This document shows, in pieces, positions 51,861-59,882 of a stretch of DNA of 64,000 bases (positions are counted from its first letter, which is position 1; the number at the start of each line of letters is the position of its first letter). The stretch covers positions 620,001 through 684,000 of the forward strand of contig NZ_SOCP01000004.1 of the NCBI RefSeq assembly GCF_004364325.1, written 5' to 3'. A program made the translations under genes and the position numbers. The stretch is from Actinophytocola oryzae. GTDB lineage: Bacteria; Actinomycetota; Actinomycetes; Mycobacteriales; Pseudonocardiaceae. Under the pieces are notes generated by a model. The model saw only the letters and a list, made by a program, of their open reading frames with translations, had not been told where the DNA came from and did not search any database.

Positions 51861-52439
51861 CTAGAAGAGGCGGGGTTCGTTATCGGGTCCACCTCCTGGT
51901 GGATGGTCGCGTAGTTCGCCAAGGGATCGCTGACCTGCGAGGTGCACGAAGAGCCGGGCGGTGACCAGTGCGTCGTAGGTGGCGCGGTGGGGTCCGTCTG
52001 TGGTGTCCAGGCCGTGCGACAGGTTGAAGTCGGCGACGAGCGAGTCGAGCTTGTAGCTGGTGCGGCCGGGCAGCAGGCGGCGGGCCAGCTTGAGCGTGTC
52101 GAACACCTCGGGGCACTCCCAGTCGCCGAGCTTGCGCTGGAGGACGCCGATGTCCACATGTGCGTTGTGCGCGATCAGGGCCGAGGCGTCGAGTGCATTG
52201 CGCACGTCGGCCTCGACGTACGCGAACATCGGCGCGTCTGCCACCTGCTCGTTGCTGATGCCGTGGACCTTGCGCGCAAAGTGCGTGATCGGCTGGTCGG
52301 GCTTCACCAGCCAGCTTTTCGGCTCACCGACGCTGCCGGCCACGATCGGCACTGCGGCCAGCTCCACCAGGTCGGGCGGCTGGTGGCCGTGGCCTTCGAC
52401 ATCGACAACGACGTAGTCCAGCGTGGTCCAGTCCGTCAT
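51861..52439 (-). CDS. DEDDh 3'-5' exonuclease (DnaQ-like)
   Basis: The 192-residue protein starts MTDWTTLDYVVVDVEGHGHQ and has the exonuclease motifs VVVDVEGHG (Exo I, Asp and Glu), LIAHNAHVDIGVLQRKL (Exo II) and HRATYDALVTARL (Exo III, His and Asp). It is a stand-alone DnaQ-type domain, able to trim DNA or RNA 3' ends. ATG 52439 overlaps the radical SAM stop (ATGA). A gap of 137 bases separates it from the dTMP kinase-like gene. Confidence 0.88.
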   Translation of the reverse strand: MTDWTTLDYVVVDVEGHGHQPPDLVELAAVPIVAGSVGEPKSWLVKPDQPITHFARKVHGISNEQVADAPMFAYVEADVRNALDASALIAHNAHVDIGVLQRKLGDWECPEVFDTLKLARRLLPGRTSYKLDSLVADFNLSHGLDTTDGPHRATYDALVTARLFVHLAGQRSLGELRDHPPGGGPDNEPRLF

Positions 52440-53587
52440 GGCGTGGTGCCCTTCCATCCGATGTCAGCCCGGCCGTGCCGGTGCGCGTGGTGCGGATGGC
52501 GGACGTCGTGCACCTGGAAACCGAGTGCGTGTTGCAGGAAGTAGCGCGGCTGCTCGGTTGTCAGCCCGGACACGACGGCCGCCCGTGGGGAGATGTCTAC
52601 GACCTCCAAGCCCTCAACTTCAGGCAACACGCGGGCCACATCGTGTATGTCTTCGGCGGTTGGCACGCGGTGCGCCTGGGCACAGCGGCCGAGCTGGACG
52701 AGCGGGCAGATGTCGCACAACTCCCGGACGCCGTAGTGGCCGTTGTAGTCCGGCACCCCGTGGACGTAGGACACCGCGCAGGAGGTCTTGCGGAACAGCT
52801 TGCGCGAGTCGTTGAACGTGCCGAGGATGCGGCGCTCCAGCGTCTCGGGCACGATCTTGCGGCGCGCGGTGTCCTCGTACGGCTCCGGCAGGCCGTTGGC
52901 CTTGTAGTACGCGGCGATCTCCTCGCGGTAGAACAAGCCGGTGAACACCGTCGCGTCGGCGTGGGTGCCCAGCTCGTGCGCCGCCGCCAAGTGCTCCGCG
53001 CTGTCGTTGAGGCCGGGCACAAGCGGGCGCCAGTACAGAACAGTCCGGTAGCGGCGCTCGGTCGGCGCGCTCATCAGCTTCAGCGACGCAGCCGCCACGT
53101 GCGACGGGTACGGCTCTATCCGCTGGTCGTCGATGCCCGAGTAGGTGAACAGCAGCGTCACCTTGAGGTGCCGCAACCGGTTCATGCGCCCGATGTCGTC
53201 CGGCTTGAGCTGGTGGCGCGTGATGACGAGGACGTGGTTGGTCAGCTCCCGCCGGTCCAGGTCCTCGAGGACGGCGAAAGTGTGCGGGCGCACCTTCGGC
53301 AAGAACGGCTCCGTCGCCCGGTTGAACAGCTGCACCGGCGTCATTTGCGGCTGAAAGTACCGGTGCTCGACCAGCTCACGGACCGCCTCGGCGTCGGACA
53401 TGAGCGCAACCGGCTGGTTCTCGTCCCACAGCCCGTAGGTGTGCCGGATGCAGTACGCGCACCCCAGCGAGCACCCTTGGATGTGGTTCAGGCTCAAGCC
53501 GCTCTTGCGGTACTCCACCACCTCGCGAGCCCGCTCGGGTAGGCGGTCGATCTGGTCTCTGGTAAGGAGGGGCACGAATGTAGCCAC
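52436..53587 (-). CDS. Radical SAM protein (spore photoproduct lyase-like)
   Basis: The 383-residue protein carries the radical SAM cluster motif in GCSLGCAYCIRHTYGLW (CxxxCxxC, Cys about 39-46), then FNRATEPFLP and LTNHVLVITRHQLKP typical of the SPL-like branch. Later Cys residues in ELCDICPLVQLGRC may hold another cluster. SPL-like enzymes repair thymine dimers or modify nucleic acids; which reaction this one performs is unknown. The adjoining exonuclease and dTMP kinase-like genes point toward thymidine or DNA chemistry, which is inference. Confidence 0.85.
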   Translation of the reverse strand: MATFVPLLTRDQIDRLPERAREVVEYRKSGLSLNHIQGCSLGCAYCIRHTYGLWDENQPVALMSDAEAVRELVEHRYFQPQMTPVQLFNRATEPFLPKVRPHTFAVLEDLDRRELTNHVLVITRHQLKPDDIGRMNRLRHLKVTLLFTYSGIDDQRIEPYPSHVAAASLKLMSAPTERRYRTVLYWRPLVPGLNDSAEHLAAAHELGTHADATVFTGLFYREEIAAYYKANGLPEPYEDTARRKIVPETLERRILGTFNDSRKLFRKTSCAVSYVHGVPDYNGHYGVRELCDICPLVQLGRCAQAHRVPTAEDIHDVARVLPEVEGLEVVDISPRAAVVSGLTTEQPRYFLQHALGFQVHDVRHPHHAHRHGRADIGWKGTTP

Positions 53588-53651
53588 AGGCTCTCTCCAA
53601 GATCAGCAGGGGAGGACTTCTGGAGAGTAAGCAGGCGAACACGCGTCTGTG

Positions 53652-53679
53652 GAGCAAATTGCTCGGAATTGCTCGCAAT
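53652..53679 (-). promoter_or_regulatory. Tandem operators before the radical SAM gene
   Basis: GAGCAA-A-TTGCTC (53652-53664) is a perfect palindrome; ATTGC-TC-GCAAT (53668-53679) is a second. Both share the TTGCTC core with the site at 55334-55355. They lie between the XRE gene and the radical SAM gene, 65-92 bases before its start. Confidence 0.65.
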
Positions 53680-53706
53680 AGTGAGATTGGTGCCGATGCC
53701 GGGCAA

Positions 53707-54594
53707 TCAGTCGGAACTGTCCGGCACTTGCTCGGACAGGTCATCGATCACCTGCGTGATGATCGTCCGGGCGGCACGGCCGTAGCTGGCGACGGACGCC
53801 AACGAGTCGAAGATGTTGCTGTACAGCGCCGTCTCCTGCGGCTGGGCGAGGTTCAGCTCGGCCGAGAAGGTCTCAACCATCACACGGTCGTCGTCCAGCA
53901 GCCAGAAGCCGTGCGCCGGGGCCACGACGTACGCTGTCTCGAACCCGATGATGCCGAGCTTGACGTTCGGCAGTGCCGCCATCGAGATCAGACGGTCGAG
54001 TTGACCGAGCATGACTTCGGGCGTGCAGAGCCGGTAGCGCAAGACCGCCTCGGTGAGGACGAAGTGGAAGCGCTTCTCAGGCCGGTACAGCACGTCTTGT
54101 CTTTGGATACGAGTCTGCACTGCCTGGTGGATGTCGTTGGGAATCTTGAAGACGGTGAGGCTTTGGGCGACTCGTGCTCGTGCGTACTCGGCGGTCTGCA
54201 ACAGACCCGGCACGTAGGTGGACTCGAAGACCCGAAACATCCGCGTCCGGGCGTTGATCTCGGCGATTTCCGACTGGTGGGGCTTCAGCCCGCCCCGAAG
54301 CTGCCGCTGCCACTCGGTGTACTGCAACTCCAGCGTGTGCAGCGAGGCCAGTAGATCGGCCGTCTCGGCTTCGCGGTCCGTAGCTCGCGTCCAGGCATGG
54401 ATGTCCTCGTCGCTCGGCGTCTGCTTGCCGTTCTCGATCTTGGACACTTTGGAGGGCTGCCACGACAACGACTCCGCGAGTTCCTTGCCGGATAAACCAG
54501 CGTCAACACGGAGCCCGCGAAGTCGTCCGCCGAGTGCGATGCGGGCCTCTTGAACGTTGGTAGCGCCCGACGTTCTACCCTGCGGCAAAGTCAC
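53707..54594 (-). CDS. XRE regulator with DUF5753 domain
   Basis: The 295-residue protein has an N-terminal helix-turn-helix (ALGGRLRGLRVDAGLSGKEL, SWQPSKVSKIENGKQTPSDE) and a DUF5753 domain (about residues 100-285, with YVPGLLQTAEYARA and AELNLAQPQETALYSNIFD). Such proteins are abundant in streptomycetes and relatives, usually paired with DUF397 or DUF6879-type small proteins. The gene overlaps the DUF6879-like gene by 20 bases. It probably binds the TTGCTC palindromes on either side of this cluster. Confidence 0.9.
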   Translation of the reverse strand: MTLPQGRTSGATNVQEARIALGGRLRGLRVDAGLSGKELAESLSWQPSKVSKIENGKQTPSDEDIHAWTRATDREAETADLLASLHTLELQYTEWQRQLRGGLKPHQSEIAEINARTRMFRVFESTYVPGLLQTAEYARARVAQSLTVFKIPNDIHQAVQTRIQRQDVLYRPEKRFHFVLTEAVLRYRLCTPEVMLGQLDRLISMAALPNVKLGIIGFETAYVVAPAHGFWLLDDDRVMVETFSAELNLAQPQETALYSNIFDSLASVASYGRAARTIITQVIDDLSEQVPDSSD

Positions 54595-55093
54595 CTCGTT
54601 TCACTGCCTTGTGCCAGGCGGCGTCGCGCCGGTAGTTGTGAGCCACGACTGCGGCCGGATCGTCGATGACCTCGGCACCGAGAAAGTTCTCCTCATCGTC
54701 GAAGTGCATGCGTACCAGCTTGCGTGAATCGAACAGCCAGTAGTCGTAGTCGGGCAAGTCCGCTGCCTGGTCACGGGTGAGATAGCGGATGTCTTCTCCA
54801 GCAGCGTTCGTGTACTCCGAACAGAAGATGCCGAACCGGCTATAGTCCGTGAGCGGCATCGACACGACGCGCACGCGGCTGAACCGCCGACCATCGGCGG
54901 TCGCCTGCCGGATCATGGAAAGCCAGTTGTTGAACCAGCCCATGTCCACATCCTCGCCCGCGATGAACTGGCGCAAGGCGGCGGTCTCGTTGTCCGACTT
55001 GTACTCGTCCCGTGTCTCCAGCCGGAAGGCCGTGTGCTCGAACTCGCGGAACAGACGGCCGAACTCCGGACCCGGGTCGATGAACTCGGTCAG
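54575..55093 (-). CDS. DUF6879-like protein, probable CTG start
   Basis: The open frame extends from the CTG at 55093, which overlaps the stop of the upstream gene (CTGA), through LTEFIDPGPEFGRLFREFEH and TAFRLETRDEYKSDNETAAL to the C-terminal RDAAWHKAVKRGDFAAG, 172 codons. The residues before the first conventional start (TTG 54976) match the conserved N terminus of this family (F-x-x-FRLETxxxY), so that start would cut off essential structure. The family is paired with XRE-DUF5753 regulators and its activity is not known. The segment WLFDSRKLVRMHFDDEENFL is the conserved core. Confidence 0.75.
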   Translation of the reverse strand: MTEFIDPGPEFGRLFREFEHTAFRLETRDEYKSDNETAALRQFIAGEDVDMGWFNNWLSMIRQATADGRRFSRVRVVSMPLTDYSRFGIFCSEYTNAAGEDIRYLTRDQAADLPDYDYWLFDSRKLVRMHFDDEENFLGAEVIDDPAAVVAHNYRRDAAWHKAVKRGDFAAG

Positions 55094-55320
55094 GACTGCT
55101 CCTCCAGGTACCGGCGGGCGTACATCTTCAAAACGTCTTCGGGGATCTCGATCAAGGTCTCATGGTCGGGCACTGGGCCGACATCGGCCAGGGCCTGCGG
55201 GTCTGTGACCTTCCAGCCCTGGGCGATGTAGGTCACACGGTCCGTCCGATTGGTGGCGAACAGCGTCGGCGATTGACCCTCTTGAGAGTCGGGGTCCTTG
55301 CCGAGGAAGTAGGCGTGCAT
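55090..55320 (-). CDS. Small hypothetical protein heading the regulator operon
   Basis: A 76-residue protein, MHAYFLGKDPDSQEGQSPTL then FATNRTDRVTYIAQGWKVTD, probably a small mixed alpha-beta fold. Similar short genes precede DUF6879/XRE pairs in related actinobacteria. ATG 55320 has AGGA six bases upstream. The promoter just upstream carries an inverted repeat of the TTGCTC type. Confidence 0.75.
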   Translation of the reverse strand: MHAYFLGKDPDSQEGQSPTLFATNRTDRVTYIAQGWKVTDPQALADVGPVPDHETLIEIPEDVLKMYARRYLEEQS

Positions 55321-55333
55321 GATTGTCCTATCT

Positions 55334-55355
55334 GAGCAATTTCGCGACATTGCTT
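55334..55355 (-). promoter_or_regulatory. Operator and promoter of the regulator operon
   Basis: AGCAAT (55335-55340) and ATTGCT (55349-55354) form an inverted repeat with an eight-base spacer; the left half is GAGCAAT. On the minus strand TTGCTC is followed by AGATAGGAC, which may serve as -10 and ribosome binding site. The core is the same as in the operators near 53660. Confidence 0.6.
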
Positions 55356-55515
55356 GCCATGATGACGTGTGGTCGGATGCTCGTCAACAACAAGGGGGTT
55401 GGCCTATCGCGCGCATACATGCGAGGGCAGTCCCGGGAGGCGTGGAGTTCCGCCGGGGCCGTTGGCTATCCGATGAACCGGTAACACTCGCTTTACCTCG
55501 GGCGAGACATGAATC

Positions 55516-55920
55516 ATGGTCCGTCTCGTCTCTACTGTGATAGCTGGTAGTGCCCTGCTCGTCGTGGTGACAGCCTGCGGCACCCAGTCGACCGCGTCCT
55601 CGCCATCGACGACGGTTGACATCCAGTCGGTCGAGGAGGCGGCTGGCATCCCGCCCAAGCCCGACGCTACGACGAAGCAGGCTTACATTGCCGAGCTGGT
55701 TGCCATCGACCCGGACATAGTTCACGGCAAAGAGGACAAGGCTGTAAGCCGCGGCAGGGACCAGTGCTCCAGTGTCAAGCAGTGGCCGAACGACCAAACG
55801 AAGCTCGTCGACCTGACCGAGCAACGCTTCACCTCGCCTGATCACCCCGAAGGCTTCGGACCTGAGAAGTCCGCCCAGATGCTCGCTGTGGTCCGCAAGT
55901 ACTTGTGCCCGACGTATTGA
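55516..55920 (+). CDS. Small lipoprotein
   Basis: The 134-residue protein starts MVRLVSTVIAGSALLVVVTA and has a lipobox at VTAC (Cys21), then a Ser/Thr-rich linker and a helical domain with two further Cys (DQCSSVKQWP, KYLCPTY) that could form a disulfide. This resembles the DUF732-like small exported domains of actinobacteria. It faces away from the regulator operon and precedes a cytoplasmic hypothetical gene by 37 bases. Function unknown. Confidence 0.8.
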   Translation: MVRLVSTVIAGSALLVVVTACGTQSTASSPSTTVDIQSVEEAAGIPPKPDATTKQAYIAELVAIDPDIVHGKEDKAVSRGRDQCSSVKQWPNDQTKLVDLTEQRFTSPDHPEGFGPEKSAQMLAVVRKYLCPTY

Positions 55921-55957
55921 TGAGGTATTGGATCTATTGAAGGTAGAGGAGCAGCGG

Positions 55958-56326
55958 GTGTCCGAAAATCAGTCAGGCTCCGACGCTGAACGCGAACGAC
56001 TCGCACGAGAGTTCACCGAGGAGATGTACGAGGGCTATCGATACTTGGCTCGTACGATCAATTACCGCGCGAAGCAGTTTCTAGAGATGGTCACTCTGCA
56101 AGGCGGCGTCGGTGCTGCCCAGGCGCTGCTTCGTGGCCGAGATGCTTCTGACGGCTTCACCCGGCTATGGCAAGAGAACATGCTCGACCGGAGTGTCGAG
56201 GCTTCGGTGTTGCGCCCAAAGTACGAACCATTGTTCACGGACCAGGAGCGCGACATAGCTCGTCGTCGCCTTGAAGCGCACGAGTTCGACGTTGACGGAT
56301 TTCTTGCGAGTATCCAACAATGCTAA
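55958..56326 (+). CDS. Hypothetical protein upstream of a broken nuclease
   Basis: The 122-residue protein from VSENQSGSDAERERLAREFT is helical, with YRAKQFLEMVTLQGGVGAAQ, GFTRLWQENMLDRSVEASVL and YEPLFTDQERDIARRRLEAH. This module (LxxGxx-SDGFTRLWE-x-LDxSVE) occurs in many mobile-region proteins beside or fused to nucleases. GTG 55958 is six bases after GAGGAG. The gene is AT-richer than the core genes. It may form one unit with the nuclease pseudogene that follows. Confidence 0.72.
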   Translation: MSENQSGSDAERERLAREFTEEMYEGYRYLARTINYRAKQFLEMVTLQGGVGAAQALLRGRDASDGFTRLWQENMLDRSVEASVLRPKYEPLFTDQERDIARRRLEAHEFDVDGFLASIQQC

Positions 56327-56405
56327 TAGTCTTCATCGGCAACTCCGCTATGAACTTCAAAAGGAGATGCGAGGCCGCGCGGTTCCGTAAGCTATAATTG
56401 ACTGT

Positions 56406-57280
56406 ATGAGCACCTCGGACGAAAAATTTCGCGAGATACTAAACTTCAGTGGATTTCCCTTCCAGTACTACTGTGCTGATAGGATCTCGCGACTGCAAGG
56501 GTTCGAAGTAGCGACGGAGGTTCCGTTTACTCACCCGCGCACCAATGGTCCGTTGCTGGGTGTTCATGGTTCCATAGATATCCTAGCTGCTCGGCCTGCC
56601 CGAGATGACTAATGGCTACTTTGCTTCATTGTCGAGTGCAAGAAGGCGAACGACAAGATCAAAAACTGGGTTCTTCTTGCGAATGAGCAACAGCGACCCA
56701 AGTGGTCAACGTTTGTGTACTCGCAGCTAGACGACGAAAAGATCGAACTTCTCGGCGCGACACGCAGCCCTGTGTTTCCTGAGTTCGGGTACCATCGTGG
56801 CCGTGAGTACGACTATTGTATCAACAGAATTGAGGTCAATACTGCCCTTACAGCGGCTAACAGTAATACAATCGAGAAGATATACAATCCACTTCGCCAG
56901 GTGCTCCATGCTGCGCGTGCGTTCGAAAGCTCTCCGCCAAAGATAGTCGAAGGCATTGAGTATTTCCGCGAGTCACGACGACACCATCGGCTCTTTGTTT
57001 CCGTCATTCTCACGACAGCCAATATCTACGTGGCGAGCTTTCCTTGTGAGAAGGTGCCGGGCGGAGAAGTTGCTGTAGGCGACCTGTCGATAGGTGCTCC
57101 GAGGAAATGGGCGACTACGAATTTCCATTGCCGGACTATCTCAGCTATGAGGTTCCGAGGGGGGATGGTCCAACTTTTGTCAATAAACGCACGGTGTTTA
57201 TCGTGAACGATTCTGCTATAGATGATTTCTTCTCGAAAGCAACATTGGTGGAACAGCTTGGCGGAGCCCCGATTGAGTGA
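56406..57280 (+). pseudogene. PD-(D/E)XK nuclease-like gene broken by a stop and a frameshift
   Basis: From ATG 56406 the frame reads MSTSDEKFREILNFSGFPFQ to GSIDILAARPARDD, hits TAA at 56610-56612, then continues in the same frame as WLLCFIVECKKANDKIKNWV. The Asp of SIDIL and the ECKK together are a PD-(D/E)XK active site, split by the stop. The frame stays protein-like to about 57095 (VAVGDLSIGA) and then resumes in another frame as EMGDYEFPLPDYLSYEVPRG, ending at TGA 57278-57280. So one nonsense change and one indel have inactivated a roughly 290-residue nuclease, perhaps a restriction or defence enzyme. The region is clearly AT-richer than the chromosome. Confidence 0.75.
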
Positions 57281-57336
57281 TGCAGAGTATCAGCCGAAAG
57301 GCGTGGTATCGATCATCCCGGTTGCTGTCCTTCTAG

Positions 57337-58783
57337 TACTCCAGCCGGACTTCGTGATCTTGGCTGGTGAGGGGTGCTTGGAGTTGGGTGCGGCCACCAG
57401 TTGATCATGAGTGGTTGTGTGGACTACTCAAGATCGTGTGGTGGCCGCGGCTGCCATGGTAAGCCCTGGTGTGGGTGTGGATCCGGTCGGCTGGCGGGCG
57501 AGGTTCGACCAGTTGATGGCTCGGGTGGCCAAGCGGTTCAAGCGGGTAGAACCGCGTCGACGAGCCGGAGCGTTCGTGGAAGGGCTGCTGGCTGATCTGC
57601 CGCGGAAGAACTGCTGGACGATCGCCGAACACGCTGGTGATGTGACGCCGGACGGGATGCAGCATCTTTTGTCGCGGGCGGTGTGGGATGCCGACGCGGT
57701 GCGCGACGACGTGCGGGCGGTGGCGGTGGAGTGCCTGGGTGGCATCGACGCGATGCTGGTCGTGGACGAGACCGGGGACCTCAAGAAGGGCGTCTGCTCG
57801 GTAGGGGTCCAGCGTCAGTACACCGGAACCGCCGGCCGGATCGAGAACGCTCAGGTCGGGGTTTTTCTGACCTATACCACCAAAATCGGACATACCCTGA
57901 TCGACCGCGAGCTTTATCTGCCCCGCTCGTGGACCGGTGTTCCCGAGCGGTGCGCGGCGGCTGGGGTGCCCGAGGACACAAGGTTTGCGACCAAACCGGC
58001 TCTGGCCTCGCGGATGATCCTGCGTGCTCTCGATGCCGGTGTGCCCGCGAAGTGGGTGGCTGGCGATGAGGTCTATGGCGGCAACCCGACGCTGCGAGGC
58101 GATCTGGAGAAGCGGCAGGTCGGATACGTCCTGGCGGCGGCCTGCGACCACCACGTCACCACAGCCACCGGCACCGGTCGGGCTGACGAACTGGTGGCAG
58201 GGCTACCGAAACGCGTCTGGCAGCGGCTGTCCGCCGGTAAAGCGCGAAAGGACACCGCTTCTACGACTGGGCCTGGATCCGACTGGTGGGTGGAGCGAAC
58301 GAGCCTGCCGGGCACCGGTGGCTGCTGATCCGCCGCAACCGCCGCACCGGCGAGCTGGCCTACTACCGCTGCTACGCACCCACACGAATGCCACTGGCCA
58401 CGCTGGTCCGGGTCGCCGGACGTCGTTGGACAGTGGAGGAGTCATTCCAAACCGGCAAAGGCCAGACCGGCCTGGACGAACACCAGTGCCGCACCTGGAC
58501 GTCCTGGCACCGCTGGACAACGCTCGTGATGCTGGCCCACGCCTTCCTGGCCATCACCACCGTCACGGCCCGTTCCAGCCCGGCACCGGCAGGACTGATT
58601 CCGTTGACACTGAACGAAATCCGCCACCTCTACAACAAACTCGTGATCGACCCGGCTACTGACATCCAGCACGTCCTGCGCTGCTCGCACTGGCGCAGGG
58701 AACATCAATACCGCGCTCAGCAAGCCCACTACCAGCGACAATCGCACACGGAACCATGAAGATCACGATCTACGACTGGAGTA
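57337..58783 (+). mobile_element. IS701-like insertion sequence
   Basis: Left end TACTCCAGCCGGACTTCGTG and right end (reverse complement) TACTCCAGTCGTAGATCGTG are imperfect terminal inverted repeats of about 25 bases. CTAG (57333-57336) on the left and CCAG (58784-58787) on the right are the four-base flanks; IS701 elements duplicate YTAR targets, so one base has probably changed. The single transposase gene inside carries a frameshift. The right end lies in the 3' part of a helix-turn-helix gene. Confidence 0.82.
57411..58759 (+). pseudogene. IS701-family transposase, frameshifted
   Basis: The first part (GTG/ATG 57411 onward, about 270 residues) contains AMLVVDETGDLKKG (first catalytic Asp) and KWVAGDEVYGGNPTLRGDLE (second Asp). 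Near 58238-58246 one G appears to be missing in GGTAAA-GCGCG, shifting the frame; the continuation in the other frame (RWLLIRRNRRTGELAYYRCY, then WTVEESFQTGKGQTGLDEHQ) holds the catalytic Glu and the C terminus ending at 58759. Restoring one base gives a continuous DDE transposase of normal length. Programmed frameshifting is not typical for this family. Confidence 0.8.
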
Positions 58784-59211
58784 CCAGGCCATCCTCGGGG
58801 CCGCATCTTGACGCCAGCGGCGATGAGCCGGTCACGGACGGCGTTGTTACTGACGCCGTACTGCTTGGCGATGGTCGTGATGGACCGGCCGTCGCGGTAG
58901 TGGCTGATCACCTGCTCAAGCTCATCTTCTGTGATGGCGGGTAACCGAGTGTCAATGCCTCTGGTCTTGAGGTGCCGCCCTACGGTGATGCGGTTGATGC
59001 CGAACTGCTCAGCGAGTTGGAAGACGGTAGCCCCAGCCTGGTAGGTATCCACCAGCTTGTCGATCTCGGCTGGCTTGAGCTGGCGGGCGGTCTTGCAGGT
59101 CACCTCAGTGGCTGCTACCTCGATAGGCGACCCAGTCGACCAAGAGTTGGCCAGCTCCAGCAGCCGCAGAACTGGGCGGTCGGGGTGTGAAAGGGCCTTG
59201 ACGACCCCCAC
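58729..59211 (-). CDS. Double helix-turn-helix protein, 3' end replaced by the IS
   Basis: The 160-residue frame has two resolvase-type helix-turn-helix units: AEIDKLVDTYQAGATVFQLA with EQFGINRITVGRHLKTRGID, and LEQVISHYRDGRSITTIAKQ with YGVSNNAVRDRLIAAGVKMR. After RPRGW the frame crosses into the IS terminal repeat and picks up about 18 foreign residues before its stop. The native protein probably ended within a few residues of that point, so function may survive. GTG 59211 is the likely start. No catalytic recombinase domain is present. Confidence 0.68.
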   Translation of the reverse strand: MGVVKALSHPDRPVLRLLELANSWSTGSPIEVAATEVTCKTARQLKPAEIDKLVDTYQAGATVFQLAEQFGINRITVGRHLKTRGIDTRLPAITEDELEQVISHYRDGRSITTIAKQYGVSNNAVRDRLIAAGVKMRPRGWPGTPVVDRDLHGSVCDCRW

Positions 59212-59326
59212 CGCATAGCTCGCTTACGTTGGACGGGCGCAGTCATTGGCTGGTGTCGGTGTATCTGAGGCGAGCTGGAACGCCTTACGTGTTTGCTCGG
59301 TCGGTCAGCGCTCGGAGGGTCTGCTA

Positions 59327-59608
59327 TTACGTTCCTCGAAGTCTCGAATCGCCCTCGAATGGTTCAGAGGGTGCGTTCGGAGCAAGCTGGCGATGGGCTC
59401 GTTCGAGCACCCTGCCGGCGAGCGCGGTCATCATCTCTGCGAGCCGTCGCTCTTCGGTCATATTGGGTGGTTCAGCCTGTAGCGCGTCTACCGCCAGGTA
59501 GCGCAGGATGTAGTGACCGAGCCGTTCGTTGAGCTTGCCGAGTTCGGCAATGAGCACACGATCGTGGTGCCCGTCGTGGTCGGACGGGGAGAATGGTTCG
59601 AGGGCCAC
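59327..59608 (-). CDS. Paralogue of the LNxRxGxYxLxxL protein
   Basis: The 93-residue protein (VALEPFSPSDHDGHHDRVLI...) has LIAELGKLNERLGHYILRYL followed by a helix AEMMTALAGRVLERAHRQLA. It aligns by eye with the gene at 50705-51070 (LVADLANLNTRVGRYVLEHL and LVRAGLSVLERAD). Both sit in the same accessory region and close to XRE regulators. GTG 59608 is the only start that keeps the His/Asp-rich N terminus. Confidence 0.65.
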   Translation of the reverse strand: MALEPFSPSDHDGHHDRVLIAELGKLNERLGHYILRYLAVDALQAEPPNMTEERRLAEMMTALAGRVLERAHRQLAPNAPSEPFEGDSRLRGT

Positions 59609-59678
59609 GGTTACACGTCTCTCGTTGAGCTGGTGCGATCAGTTTCGGCGGCATCCAGCGCCAGTGCTGCGACTGCGG

Positions 59679-59873
59679 ATGGCGTGCCGGCGCATCCCGG
59701 GGAAGGTGCCGCTGGCAGCGGTCGCCCGAGAAATACCGACGCTGGATGCCGTAATCGTCAAGCTATGCCGCGCTCAAAGGCTGAAGCTGTACAAACTGTC
59801 CGATCTCATGTGCAGTGTGGACACACTCGGCGGTTACCCTGAAGCGGAGGAAACGCAGCCGAACATGGGGTGA
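59679..59873 (+). CDS. Possible small protein upstream of the XRE gene
   Basis: A 64-residue frame, MACRRIPGKVPLAAVAREIP then TLDAVIVKLCRAQRLKLYKL and SDLMCSVDTLGGYPEAEE, has a protein-like composition and ends nine bases before the XRE gene. No ribosome binding site is evident, so it may be a leader peptide, a small regulator or a chance frame. Confidence 0.4.
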   Translation: MACRRIPGKVPLAAVAREIPTLDAVIVKLCRAQRLKLYKLSDLMCSVDTLGGYPEAEETQPNMG

Positions 59874-59882
59874 TCCACTGCC

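Noticed and set aside
58238..58246. Programmed frameshift in the transposase
   Set aside because: No slippery heptamer or downstream structure was evident and the family normally uses a single frame; a one-base deletion is simpler.
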